Part shown: positions 52,738 through 61,544 of the stretch, piece after piece
Position numbering within the stretch: position 1 is the first letter of the stretch
Layout of the letters: every line of letters begins with the position of its first letter
Source: DASYAN01 sp034431765
GTDB lineage: Bacteria > Chloroflexota > Ktedonobacteria > Ktedonobacterales > Ktedonobacteraceae
Assembly (NCBI GenBank): GCA_034431765.1
Contig: DAOUDD010000145.1
Coordinates: 1-64,000, forward strand
Reading direction: 5' to 3'
DNA: 64,000 nucleotides
Notes under the pieces: model-generated
The model's input: the letters and a program-made list of their open reading frames with translations, nothing else
Told to the model about the DNA's origin: nothing
Database searches by the model: none
Made by a program: the position numbers and the translations under genes

Positions 52738-53115
52738 TTATTGTAATTGTCGTAACTGATGGGTGACTTCATCATGCAGGGGGGGAGCGATCAAGTCGCC
52801 TGTGAGTTCACGCAGGCCCGCAAAGCATTTGTCGAGCAATGCGTTTAACCCCTCTGCCAGTTCTGTCGCCGTCACACCAGCGAGTTCTTCATGAAAAACT
52901 GATGGAACAATATCTGTATAAGGTCGATGAATAAGGTACTGCAGAAAAGGGTACATATCTTGAAGACGAGTGGCTGCACCTTGCACCAGGGCACGGGTTG
53001 TGGCTTTACCCAGATAGGGAGCCACACGCTTATCGATCAACCCGATGGCCTTCAGGTACACCTCTGTCACTTGCTCACAGGAGACGGAAGCGGTGTCGTC
53101 GTGTCCGAGAAACAT
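52738..53115 (-). CDS. Hypothetical helical protein co-transcribed with the histidine kinase
   Basis: 125 residues, GGGAGC before the ATG. Predominantly helical: CEQVTEVYLKAIGLIDKRVA, PYLGKATTRALVQGAATRLQ and ELAEGLNALLDKCFAGLREL. No membrane segment or known motif. The kinase starts nine bases after its stop, which suggests translational coupling; it may be a sensory or regulatory partner of the kinase. No family recognised. Confidence 0.7.
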   Translation of the reverse strand: MFLGHDDTASVSCEQVTEVYLKAIGLIDKRVAPYLGKATTRALVQGAATRLQDMYPFLQYLIHRPYTDIVPSVFHEELAGVTATELAEGLNALLDKCFAGLRELTGDLIAPPLHDEVTHQLRQLQ

Positions 53116-53564
53116 CGTTTGCTCCCTTCGCTTTTGAATAACACCCTCCAGTGTTTATTATAGCATAAGCTTCTGTGTATTGTAAGTGTATAGTACCTAC
53201 AATGATAGATGGGCTTTATGTACGTTATAGTGCGCTCTCCACGATGCTATTCTGCAAAAATAATAGAATATATCGCACAGCTTCACGGAGTGCTGCATGA
53301 ATGGTCTCGCACTACGCTTTCTCGCTCCAGGATACAATATTCTGTTCATACTAGAAATGAAGCAGCAAATGCCACTAAATGCAAATATATCTATCAATGA
53401 TGAGGTTCCTCGTCATGAAAGAAACATCTCGCAATGTAAGCATACCTGCTCACGATCATTCTGTCTATGACAAATTCAACAATCTCTAATCATTTTCTAC
53501 TCTGGAGCTTTATAGTGGCATGAGAGGGGGAATAAACTGTCCCGTGAGAGCAAGATAAACAAAC
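53116..53564. other. Intergenic region, nothing recognised
   Basis: About 450 bp of A+T-rich DNA. A 63-codon plus frame (53209-53400) has no ribosome site. No repeat seen. Confidence 0.45.
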
Positions 53565-53605
53565 GATGAGGGCGCTTCTACACCGATGGCAGAAGCATCC
53601 TCATC
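53565..53605 (-). terminator. Terminator of the downstream membrane protein gene
   Basis: GATGAG and GCTTCT (53565-53579) pair with AGAAGC and CTCATC (53591-53605), with a small internal mismatch. On the minus strand it is followed by GTTTGTTTATC. It lies about 28 bases after the stop of the gene at 53633. Confidence 0.65.
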
Positions 53606-53632
53606 AGTATTGAGTAAAAAATGTGTAAAGCA

Positions 53633-54061
53633 TCAGACGTGGAATGCAGGGCGAACGTTGCGATCCGCGAAGAGATAGACAAGGATAATCACATTAAGGG
53701 CAATGCTCAGAAGCAAGTTGCCTATGTTAGAGTGGCCTGCAATTCCAGCAATAAGGTTATAAGCAAGTGCGAGTCCGTGAATGACTGCTGTAGCCCAGAA
53801 AGCCCAGGGTTTGAGCGTCCAGAGTCCCCATCCAAGGACCAGGTAAATGATTGCCAGAACTGCAAGCACGGCGATAGATACATATAGATATCCGGTAGCG
53901 GCTTCCGCAACAGCACCAGAATGATTACTAACAATGCCTATTGCTGCAAATAGAAGGACTATTCCAAGTACTGTAAATCCAGCAACGATCCAGTTGAGTA
54001 CAGCAAGAATAGTGACACCTAGTGGCCGTGTACGAGGCGCTTGAACTAATGAATTACTCAT
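53633..54061 (-). CDS. Four-helix membrane protein, hypothetical
   Basis: 142 residues from the ATG at 54061 (AAAGGAATTG upstream). About four hydrophobic helices: GVTILAVLNWIVAGFTVLGI, a second within IGIVSNHSGA to YLYVSIAVLAVLAIIYLVL, then WAFWATAVIHGLALAYNLIA and ALNVIILVYLFADRNVR. The RPLGVTILAVLNW start resembles small DUF-type membrane proteins widely seen in soil bacteria, of unknown function. Read alone with its own terminator. Confidence 0.7.
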   Translation of the reverse strand: MSNSLVQAPRTRPLGVTILAVLNWIVAGFTVLGIVLLFAAIGIVSNHSGAVAEAATGYLYVSIAVLAVLAIIYLVLGWGLWTLKPWAFWATAVIHGLALAYNLIAGIAGHSNIGNLLLSIALNVIILVYLFADRNVRPAFHV

Positions 54062-54268
54062 AAACAATTCCTTTCTTCCGCATTAATACATATAAAACGC
54101 TAAGGTAGTATAGAAACCTCAGCAAATATTTCAGAGAAAATATGAAGAAAGCCTCTATCAGTAAAGTCGATTGAAAGCCTCTCTGAAAATACAGCAGAGA
54201 TTTTTCGCACAAAGGTAATGTACCATATACTTTGCAAACATACAATGCATTTCTATGTAAAGCTATAT

Positions 54269-54328
54269 TTTCTAAGAAGAAACTCAGGAAAACTCAGCTT
54301 TTTAAGAAGAAACTCAGGAAAGCCCAGC
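54269..54328 (+). repeat. Tandem duplication of about 30 bp
   Basis: AAGAAGAAACTCAGGAAA occurs twice with a period of 30 bases, and flanking bases (TTTTCT/TTTTT, CTCAGC/CCCAGC) also match. It lies in the gap 54062-54470, which otherwise holds only a terminator at 54404. Confidence 0.6.
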
Positions 54329-54403
54329 AGTGTGAAAAGGTAGGATGTCTTAAATGTGGCAGATGTGTTCTGATTGCCAGGGGAACAGGGTGAAGTATAG
54401 TGT

Positions 54404-54442
54404 TTGCCCCAGGTGAAAGGCTATTCTCTCACCTTGGGGCAA
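54404..54442 (-). terminator. Terminator of the CDC48-like gene
   Basis: TTGCCCCAGGTGA (54404-54416) pairs with TCACCTTGGGGCAA (54429-54442), apart from one bulged base. It starts about 29 bases after the stop on the minus strand; the T-run is weak. Confidence 0.55.
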
Positions 54443-54470
54443 GCTATTGGGTTCCTGATAGCTTTTTGCT

Positions 54471-57125
54471 CTACCTTGGTACGAGTCCGAAGAGGCGGGC
54501 GAGCCAGAGGCGGAAGCCGCGCAGAGGTGGTTTCTCGGCGGGATCTTGGCCAGCAGCCATATCGATCAGGCGCTGTCGGCCTCGTTCCTGGCGCTCGCGT
54601 TCTCGCTCAGCCTCTTCTTGAACGGTGTAGCGCTCGCGTTGCTCGTCGATAGCGCGAGCGAAGTGTTCGGGCCGAATGATGAAGCGTTGTGGAGTCGCAG
54701 GTACCTCTGGTTGCTCTGGCGGTGCGCTTACATCTGCATCTCCCTCAGGCACTTGAGTGACCTGCACCTGTCCCAGTCCCAACTTTGGCGTGACCCATTC
54801 GCGTAGGGCAAGCAGTGAGGCGCGACGGCAGATAGCCTCGATATCGGCTCCACTGCGTCTCTCGGTGAGTTTCGCCAGTTCGTCGATGGTGACTTCTGGT
54901 GCAATTGGACGGTTATGCAGGTGAACTGTGAAGATGGCACGGCGCTCCTCTTCGCTGGGTAGTTGCAGCTCAACAATCAGGTCGAAGCGCCCAGGACGCA
55001 GTAGAGCGGGATCGATCAGTTCTGGCCTGTTGGTCGCGGCCAGCAGGATCACGCCCTCACGCCCTTCAATGCCATCCATCTCTGTCAGCAATTGCGCAAT
55101 GACTCTATCAGAGCCGCCTGCATCAACGCTCTGTCCACGGCGCGGGGCCAGCGCATCGAGTTCGTCAAAGAAGACGATGCAGGGTGCGGCCTGTTTTGCA
55201 CGACGGAAGATTTCACGAATCGCCTTTTCAGACTCACCAACCCATTTTGAAAGCAGTTCTGGTCCTTTGACCGAGATGAAGCTTGCTTCGCACTGGTTGG
55301 CAATGGCGCGAGCAATCAAAGTTTTGCCCGATCCAGGAGGTCCTGAGAGCAGGACGCCGCGTGGAGGTTCGACTTTGACACTTGCGTACATCTCCGGGTA
55401 GCGCAGCGGCCATTCGACGCTCTCGGTCAGAATATTTTTCGCGTATTGCAGGCCCCCAATATCGTCCCACGAGGTATCGCTCAATTCAACGTACACTTCG
55501 CGTGTCGTTGAAGGCTCGATCTCGCGCAGTGCAGCTTGAAAGTCAGCCATGGTGATGCTGAGGTTGATGAGCGTCTCATAGGGGATGTAGCCACGCTGGT
55601 AGTCGATATGTGGCAAGACACGGCGCAATGCAATCATCGCCGCCTCACGGCAGAGGGCTTCCAGGTCAGCACCAACAAAGCCGGGGGTAAGCTGAGCAAG
55701 GCGCGTCATATCTACGTCGGGACCAAGTGCGGCATCCTGACTATGAATCTGCAGGATCTCCTGGCGTCCACGCACATCTGGCACACGTAAGGCAATCTCA
55801 CGATCAAAGCGTCCCGGTCTGCGCATAGCTGGATCAAGTGCATTGGGCTGGTTTGTCGCGCCAATGAGCACGACCTGTCCCCGCGACTCCATCCCATCCA
55901 TCAAGGCCAGCAATTGGCCGACGATACGACGCTCAACCTCGCCACCGGTCTCCGAGCGTTTCGGGGCGAGGGCATCGAGTTCGTCGATAAAGATAATGCT
56001 CGGTGCGCGGCGTTGCGCCTCCTGGAAGACTCCGCGCAGGCGCGACTCACTCTCGCCATAAAACTTGTTGATAATTTCAGGTCCGTTGATGATGAAGAAG
56101 GATGCGTTCGTCTCGGCGGCGACAACGCGAGCGATCAGCGTTTTGCCTGTTCCTGGCGGTCCATAGAGCAGCACTCCCTTTGGCGGTTCAACGCCCAGGC
56201 GATCGAAAACAGCCGGGTATTTCAGTGGTAGCTCGATCATCTCACGGATACGCTGCAACTCTTTCCCAAGTCCACCGATATCTTCGTAGCCCACGCGGTC
56301 CTGTGCTCCACTTGCCGCGCCACGAATCTGTGCTCGCACGATGGTACCAGGCTGTACCAGAACGGCCTCAACCTCGCTCGTTGGTGGGGCTGGTGGTTCA
56401 GACGGCAACTCACCTGTTTTGTGTTGATGGAGCGTATAAGCCGGGGTGGTTGGCGTGGTGCCGATAATAAGAAACTCGCGTGGTGCACTTCCTGGAGAAC
56501 CAACACGTAGCAGGTCGCCAATCGTGACCGGTAATCCAACCAGGTAGCGCGCGATATATTGGAGATCGCTCTCTTGAATCGGTGCTCCCCCGCTAAGGGG
56601 TAGGAGCGTAATCTTCTCAGCGTTGCGTACGTTTGCCCTACGTACAATCACGCGCTCACCCAGGCCGGAAGCGCTATTCTGGCGCACCTGACTATCCATC
56701 TGGATCGTCTGCTGTCCACGATCTCCTGTCGCGCTTGCCACCAGCTTCGCCGAAGTCGTACGTGCTCCACTGATCAGCACTATATCACCAGGCTTACAGC
56801 CCAGACGTGTAATATCGGCAGGATCAATCCGTGCCAGACCACGCCCAACCTGGAAACCTTCAACAACAGTGAGCGATAGGTTCTCAGGCGGTGGCGGAAC
56901 TACTGGCTGAGGTACGGCTCGTTGCTGGGCTTCGGCGTTCTGTATCGGTTGTGTTGCGTTATTGAGTGGGTATTGAGTAGTGTTTGAAGTAGTATATGCT
57001 GTATCTGTGTGAACCGAACCCTGTTGCGTCTGCGTTGTTGTACCGTCTGCCGCAAGCTTAGCAGTTGTGTGTATCTGCGGATCGTTCCCGCTGACCGTGT
57101 TGCGAAAGCCGCGTGGCTCCTCCAT
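54471..57125 (-). CDS. CDC48/VAT-type double AAA+ ATPase
   Basis: 884 residues. A Thr/Gln-rich, probably disordered stretch of about 75 residues comes first, then a CDC48-N-like double-psi barrel (about 80-265, LSLTVVEGFQVGRGLARIDP). AAA domain D1 (about 280-510) has GPPGTGKT, IIFIDELDALAP and the pore loop NKFYGESE; D2 (about 555-780) has GPPGSGKT, CIVFFDELDALAP and KWVGESE, with RPGRFD arginine fingers in both. This architecture is the protein unfoldase p97/VAT of archaea and eukaryotes and occurs in some bacteria. It probably unfolds aggregated or tagged proteins. It is divergent from the second ftsH, with a shared 450-bp promoter region. Confidence 0.93.
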   Translation of the reverse strand: MEEPRGFRNTVSGNDPQIHTTAKLAADGTTTQTQQGSVHTDTAYTTSNTTQYPLNNATQPIQNAEAQQRAVPQPVVPPPPENLSLTVVEGFQVGRGLARIDPADITRLGCKPGDIVLISGARTTSAKLVASATGDRGQQTIQMDSQVRQNSASGLGERVIVRRANVRNAEKITLLPLSGGAPIQESDLQYIARYLVGLPVTIGDLLRVGSPGSAPREFLIIGTTPTTPAYTLHQHKTGELPSEPPAPPTSEVEAVLVQPGTIVRAQIRGAASGAQDRVGYEDIGGLGKELQRIREMIELPLKYPAVFDRLGVEPPKGVLLYGPPGTGKTLIARVVAAETNASFFIINGPEIINKFYGESESRLRGVFQEAQRRAPSIIFIDELDALAPKRSETGGEVERRIVGQLLALMDGMESRGQVVLIGATNQPNALDPAMRRPGRFDREIALRVPDVRGRQEILQIHSQDAALGPDVDMTRLAQLTPGFVGADLEALCREAAMIALRRVLPHIDYQRGYIPYETLINLSITMADFQAALREIEPSTTREVYVELSDTSWDDIGGLQYAKNILTESVEWPLRYPEMYASVKVEPPRGVLLSGPPGSGKTLIARAIANQCEASFISVKGPELLSKWVGESEKAIREIFRRAKQAAPCIVFFDELDALAPRRGQSVDAGGSDRVIAQLLTEMDGIEGREGVILLAATNRPELIDPALLRPGRFDLIVELQLPSEEERRAIFTVHLHNRPIAPEVTIDELAKLTERRSGADIEAICRRASLLALREWVTPKLGLGQVQVTQVPEGDADVSAPPEQPEVPATPQRFIIRPEHFARAIDEQRERYTVQEEAERERERQERGRQRLIDMAAGQDPAEKPPLRGFRLWLARLFGLVPR

Positions 57126-57442
57126 GGCTACCTCTCTTTATCCTTAAGTAGAATAGGTAATCTGTAATCTCTCTACTGTCTTTGCATAATAGCTATCTGT
57201 ACTCTTATCCCAATGAACAACGACACGCTGTGTCTAGCGAAGCTCAGTTCATCGGCTACGTAGTACTCTCGTATTCCGCTTGACAACAAAGCTTTGCTTC
57301 TACGCTACGCGTCAGTTAATCGGATCGGTAGTACTATCATGTACGAACATGACGTGCTGAAAGTTTGTACCACTTTGAAACGTCATTGCGTACCTTAGTA
57401 CTAACTACTCAGCTTTCTCAGCTTTCTCAGCGTATCCTTATA

Positions 57443-57471
57443 TTGTCAAAGCAAATTTCTTACGCTATACT
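57443..57471 (+). promoter_or_regulatory. Promoter of the second ftsH gene
   Basis: TTGTCA (57443-57448), a 17-base spacer and TATACT (57466-57471), about 100 bases before the ATG. It lies in the 57126-57576 gap that separates the divergent CDC48-like and ftsH genes. I saw no clear CIRCE or similar stress operator, and no other gene in this gap. Confidence 0.6.
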
Positions 57472-57576
57472 AAGCTAAGAGTTACGATAAGCAACGAAGA
57501 TACACGAAGACATCGTATTCGATAATCGGCTGAGTCATTTGTACTCTTGGAACACGGAAGGGTCTGACTGGATTTT

Positions 57577-59421
57577 ATGGAAATGCCTCCAAAGGATAAT
57601 CGCAAAACCACAAATTCAACCTCGCGCAATTCAACACAGAAGATGACAAAAAAGCGTAGTTTCCTCGTACGCTATGCTCTTCCTATAGGGCTCGTAACAG
57701 TAGGCGTTCTCCTGCTTGTTATTGCTGGTGTGCGCTGGCTAAGCATTGCGATTGGCACGACAACAGTGCATGAGCGTGCTATCAGCGAGGTGCTCAATAT
57801 GGCTGACCACCATCAGCTTGCCTCTGTCACCTTAAATGGAAGTGATGTGAGCGCCACTGCAAAGAATGGGCAACAGTATCACGCGGTGAAGGAAGACGGC
57901 CAGGCGATCACTGAGATATTTCGTCACGACGGGGTTACAGTGAACATCGATAGTAGTCAGCATAGCCAGTGGACGCAGGCCGGGGTGGATATATTGCTGG
58001 TGGTGCTTGTGGCCGGGCTGATGTTCTTCTTCATCCGCCGTGGCAGCATGGGAGGTCAGAGTACGCCGTTTGCACGTTCCAAGGCACGTCGCTTCAGTGA
58101 GTCGCGTCCCTCTATTCTCTTCAAAGATGTTGCAGGTGTTGAAGAGGCGAAGACCGAGCTGCAGGAGATCGTCGAGTTCCTCAAATATCCTGAGCGTTTT
58201 GCCGCGATGGGAGCGCGAACTCCCAAGGGGGTGTTGCTTGTAGGTGCGCCTGGAACTGGTAAGACGCTGATCTCACGAGCTGTTGCAGGCGAGGCTGGTG
58301 TCTCTTTCTACAATGTCAGTGGTTCCGAGTTCGTGGAGATGTTTGTCGGTGTAGGTGCGGCACGTGTGCGCGATCTCTTTAAGGAGGCCAAAGAGCACTC
58401 GCCCTGCATCATCTTCATCGACGAGATCGACGCTGTAGGCCGCCAGCGTACAAATAGCGGCACTGGTGGCAATGATGAGCGTGAGCAGACGCTCAATCAG
58501 CTCCTCGTTGAGATGGATGGCTTCGATAAAAACACGAATATCGTTGTGATTGCCGCGACGAACCGTCCAGATGTGCTGGACCAGGCTCTGTTACGTCCGG
58601 GTCGCTTTGATCGCCGCGTCATGCTCGATAAGCCAGACATCCGTGGCCGCCAGGCGATCCTCGAAGTGCACGCGCAAGACAAACCCTTTGCTCCTGAAGT
58701 CACCCTGGATGCTCTTGCTCGTCAGACAGCCGGTTTCTCTGGTGCCGATCTCGCGAATCTGCTGAACGAGGCCGCCCTACTAGCTGCTCGGGGTAACGAA
58801 ACACTGATTGCGAAGCCGCACCTGGAAGAGGCGATTCTGCGTGTCATGGCTGGCCCTGAGCGCAAGAGCCGCCTGATCACCGAGGCAGAGAAGTCAATCA
58901 TCGCCTATCATGAGGTCGGACACGCGATTGTGATGCGCTCAATGCCCAATTCTGATCCCGTTCAGAAAGTAACAGCTATTGCACGTGGTATGGCGCTCGG
59001 CATCACCGTACAAGCACCTGCTGAGGATCGCTACCTGATGCGCCGCTCCGAGCTTGTCTCGAAGATGGCAGGCGTGATGGGTGGACGGGCTGCTGAAGAG
59101 ATCATCTTTGGCGATATCACCACTGGAGCCAGCCAGGATATCGAGTACGTAACCTCACTGGCACGCCGCATGGTCTGTGAATTCGGTATGTCACCTCTCG
59201 GCAACATAGCGGTCAAGACCGATGCCGAAAACACGATGATTAGCCCTGAAATGGCGACGAAAATCGACAAAGAGGTCTCACATCTGATTGACCAGGCATA
59301 CGAGACAGCGCTGAATGTTCTGCGCGAGAAACAGGAGAAGCTGATCGCAATCTCCGAACACTTGATCCGTGTCGAGACCATTGATGGCTCAGAGCTTGAT
59401 AGCATGTTGTTTGCAGCATGA
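57577..59421 (+). CDS. ftsH: ATP-dependent zinc metalloprotease FtsH, copy 2
   Basis: 614 residues. A basic, Thr/Ser/Lys-rich N-terminus precedes the first membrane helix (YALPIGLVTVGVLLLVIAG, about 33-55); the small outer domain spans about 60-130 and the second helix about 133-152. AAA module: GAPGTGKT, CIIFIDEIDAVGRQR, RPGRFDRR. Protease: HEVGH at 445-449 with the third ligand in SQDIEYVTSLARRM. Compared with copy 1 (3141-5114), Walker A reads GAPGTGKT and the outer domain is different, so the two probably select different substrates or partners. thpR overlaps its last four bases (ATGA), so the two are translationally coupled. Confidence 0.94.
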   Translation: MEMPPKDNRKTTNSTSRNSTQKMTKKRSFLVRYALPIGLVTVGVLLLVIAGVRWLSIAIGTTTVHERAISEVLNMADHHQLASVTLNGSDVSATAKNGQQYHAVKEDGQAITEIFRHDGVTVNIDSSQHSQWTQAGVDILLVVLVAGLMFFFIRRGSMGGQSTPFARSKARRFSESRPSILFKDVAGVEEAKTELQEIVEFLKYPERFAAMGARTPKGVLLVGAPGTGKTLISRAVAGEAGVSFYNVSGSEFVEMFVGVGAARVRDLFKEAKEHSPCIIFIDEIDAVGRQRTNSGTGGNDEREQTLNQLLVEMDGFDKNTNIVVIAATNRPDVLDQALLRPGRFDRRVMLDKPDIRGRQAILEVHAQDKPFAPEVTLDALARQTAGFSGADLANLLNEAALLAARGNETLIAKPHLEEAILRVMAGPERKSRLITEAEKSIIAYHEVGHAIVMRSMPNSDPVQKVTAIARGMALGITVQAPAEDRYLMRRSELVSKMAGVMGGRAAEEIIFGDITTGASQDIEYVTSLARRMVCEFGMSPLGNIAVKTDAENTMISPEMATKIDKEVSHLIDQAYETALNVLREKQEKLIAISEHLIRVETIDGSELDSMLFAA

Positions 59422-60023
59422 CCCGAACCTTCATCGCACTTGAGATGAATGATGAGCTGCAGCGCCACCTGATCGGAGTAACCCGTCGGGTGGCGCTGGT
59501 CCTGCCCAGTATTCGCTGGGTCGATCCCGCCAGTATCCATCTCACCCTGGCCTTTCTCGGCGAACTGACAGACGATCAACTGTCCGTAGTTCAGCAGGTG
59601 ACAGAAGACGTCTCTCGCCAGGCGCGCTCGTTCTCCTACGCCCTGACACAGCTCGGTACCTTCGGCTCCCCACGTTCCCCGCGCGTCATCTGGATGGGCC
59701 TTGAGGAGCGCTCGGGGTCGTTGCAACGTCTCCACCGTATCCTCAACGGGCAGCTCCAGCAGAGCGGCTTTAAGACTGACACGCGCCCGTTCTCTCCGCA
59801 CCTCACCCTCGCACGCGTCAAGAATCCCCTCTCTGAGAGCGAGGCGCAACATCTTCGCGTCCTGCTCGCCGACAAACAAGACTCCTTTCGCTCACCCACT
59901 CCCTATCTCGTGCGGCATGTGTGCGTCATGAAAAGCGAGTTGCAGAGGAGCGGGGCGAAGTATACATGCTTGCAGGCGTATCCTCTGGGAGCTGATTATT
60001 CTGTTGAGGATAGTGAGAGATGA
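59418..60023 (+). CDS. thpR: RNA 2',3'-cyclic phosphodiesterase (2H family)
   Basis: 201 residues of the LigT/ThpR family, which hydrolyse 2',3'-cyclic phosphate ends of RNA. The two HxTx motifs that define the 2H active site are present: SIHLTLAFLGEL near residue 42 and SPHLTLARVKNP near 130. RTFIALEMNDELQRHL starts the protein, as usual. It overlaps ftsH copy 2 by four bases and is followed by a decayed acetyltransferase gene that overlaps its own stop by four bases (ATGA), so a three-gene operon seems to have existed. Confidence 0.92.
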   Translation: MTRTFIALEMNDELQRHLIGVTRRVALVLPSIRWVDPASIHLTLAFLGELTDDQLSVVQQVTEDVSRQARSFSYALTQLGTFGSPRSPRVIWMGLEERSGSLQRLHRILNGQLQQSGFKTDTRPFSPHLTLARVKNPLSESEAQHLRVLLADKQDSFRSPTPYLVRHVCVMKSELQRSGAKYTCLQAYPLGADYSVEDSER

Positions 60024-60237
60024 AATTTGTAGAAATTACCACTGAAAGGGATATGGTCGCCGTGCAACGATTATGACAATCGATAGTTTACGCGCCAGAG
60101 CTGACTGTGAGCATATTGTCATCGCGCACCACCCGGACAACGTCGTTGCGCGCCATCTCTACGAATCTTTGGGATTTCACGAGTGGGGACGCAATTATGA
60201 TGGTGATCCTCTTCTGCGTCTCTCCCTGCAAAAGTGA
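60020..60237 (+). pseudogene. GNAT acetyltransferase with an internal deletion
   Basis: The first frame starts with an ATGA overlap at the thpR stop and reads MKFVEITTERDMVAVQRL before a TGA, as in the opening of a GNAT protein. A second frame (60073-60237) reads IVIAHHPDNVVARHLYESLG then FHEWGRNYDGDPLLRLSLQK, which is the C-terminal acetyl-CoA-binding part (NxxARxLYESLGF). The middle, about 90 residues, is missing and the frames do not match. This is a clear remnant of a once-coupled gene. Confidence 0.75.
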
Positions 60238-60364
60238 TGAGGCACTCTGACCTTGAGCAACAATCTGTTCAAGAGCCTTGACGCAAGAAAGAGCTTGAAT
60301 GTGTTGAATATCGAAGTCAGACGCGTCTAACTCCTCGTTCTCTAAAAATGAAATACTGATAGGT

Positions 60365-60594
60365 TTACTCCGCAGACCCAGCAATTGCTGTATACTCCTT
60401 CTGAGTAATGATTTTGACGATGACGGGATCGTCTACACGCACAAAAACATCTTGCTGCTGCTCGTTTTGTGGGAAACGGAAATACGCCACTTGCTCCATC
60501 TGTTCATCTTTGCAAGAGGTAATAAAAGAAATATGCTTACTAAGACAAGCAGAATAGCCCCTATTCCACCTAAGAAAAACTTTTTTTTGGACAT
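60365..60594 (-). pseudogene. Membrane-anchored protein with a frameshift
   Basis: From the ATG at 60594, preceded by AGGGGATGG, the first frame reads MSKKKFFLGGIGAILLVLVS then IFLLLPLAKM, an N-terminal membrane anchor or signal. That frame soon degenerates, while the neighbouring frame carries DEQMEQVAYFRFPQNEQQQD and VFVRVDDPVIVKIITQKE before a stop at 60365. A one-base indel near 60500 would join the two into a protein of about 75 residues. Either a broken gene or a sequencing error. No family recognised. Confidence 0.5.
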
Positions 60595-60601
60595 ATGCCA
60601 T

Positions 60602-60982
60602 CCCCTAAAAAGTAGCTAGTCATGTTGTTCGACATCATTTCAGGCTCTGAAACAACGGAAGTGAAGGATGAGTCCCACCAGGACAGAGCAAAGCTTCTTT
60701 GGGCACAATTATGTCGATTTCTTTCACTTTGGATGCTGCCTTTTACCAGGAATACTTCAAGGCCCGAAATGTTCTCAGGCGGCGTGATACACTTCTTATA
60801 TAGAAACGCCCCATGAGCGTAATAAGTTCCACAATTAGTGCTCCAATGATGGGGGTTCACCATTTTCGGGAAACAATCCAGCGAGAAAAGCGAGAGTCAG
60901 ATAAAAAGACTTTGGAGCGAAGCCCTTCATCACGAAGCAACAGAATCAAGCTCAAGAGGTCTTTTGCATGTGTGACGCGTCA
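60602..60982. other. Gap with stop-interrupted coding-like sequence
   Basis: A minus-strand frame (60570-60863) reads WSTNCGTYYAHGAFLYKKC and SFALSWWDSSFTSVVSEPEM, which looks protein-like, but it lacks a ribosome site and overlaps the frameshifted gene. I cannot name it. I regard this stretch as old decayed DNA, possibly transposase-derived. Confidence 0.25.
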
Positions 60983-61042
60983 GCGATGAATCGCGGCGGA
61001 CGCGATAAATCGGGTCCCTATTTCACGGGCAATGAATTGCTG
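60983..61042 (+). repeat. Dispersed GCGATAAATCG-type repeat, copy C
   Basis: GCGATGAATCGCGGCGGACG, then CGATAAATCGGGTCCCTATT and finally GGGCAATGAATTGCTG. It is aligned with copies A (6075) and B (23140); together they show small palindromes in series, GCGAT-NN-ATCGC, GAC..CGAT-NN-ATCGGGTC and GCAAT-GA-ATTGC. From 61043 to 61397 I see no gene. Confidence 0.75.
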
Positions 61043-61397
61043 AATTCGCTCCGACGCTCGATTTCCTCTCCATGTGCCCCTGGCACGCGCTTCAGAGCCT
61101 TCGTAGGGACCATCACTCATGGCGTCCGCTTCGTCGGGCCGCACTCACGCTCGCTCTCGGCTCATATCTTGATCTTGATACGTATTAGGCTCCGTCTCAC
61201 AGCATCCGTGTCATTGAGTGGCACCGCTGTTACCCGCGACTTTGATATCTCTGTTGAGGAATATGTCCGTATAGTATACCATAGGATGTAGGACAAAATC
61301 AAGATGACGAAACGCAAAGATATGGCAGAAGTGTACATGAAGATGAAATTTTGCTGTATGCTTTCCCCAATATCTTGTGCTAAAGCTGCCAGTAGGG

Positions 61398-61426
61398 TTG
61401 ACAAGCGGAAACGGGTAGTGTATTCT
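61398..61426 (+). promoter_or_regulatory. Promoter of the ilv leader and operon
   Basis: A perfect TTGACA (61398-61403), a 17-base spacer and TATTCT (61421-61426). Transcription would start near 61433, giving a leader of about 525 bases before ilvB, in which the leader ORF begins at 61545. Confidence 0.65.
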
Positions 61427-61544
61427 CGGAAACAATGAAGGATGTAGTGAAGGCGCAGCGATGAAGCTGAGCGTTTCATCTATCCTTATAAGGCGTACTT
61501 CTTGAGCATTGCGTTCCCTTATTTTCTGGCAATTGGAGTAAGAT

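Noticed and set aside
60088..60384. 98-codon minus-strand frame
   Set aside because: Most of it lies opposite the recognisable GNAT C-terminal remnant on the plus strand, and it has no ribosome site. The first part could be a remnant but cannot be supported.
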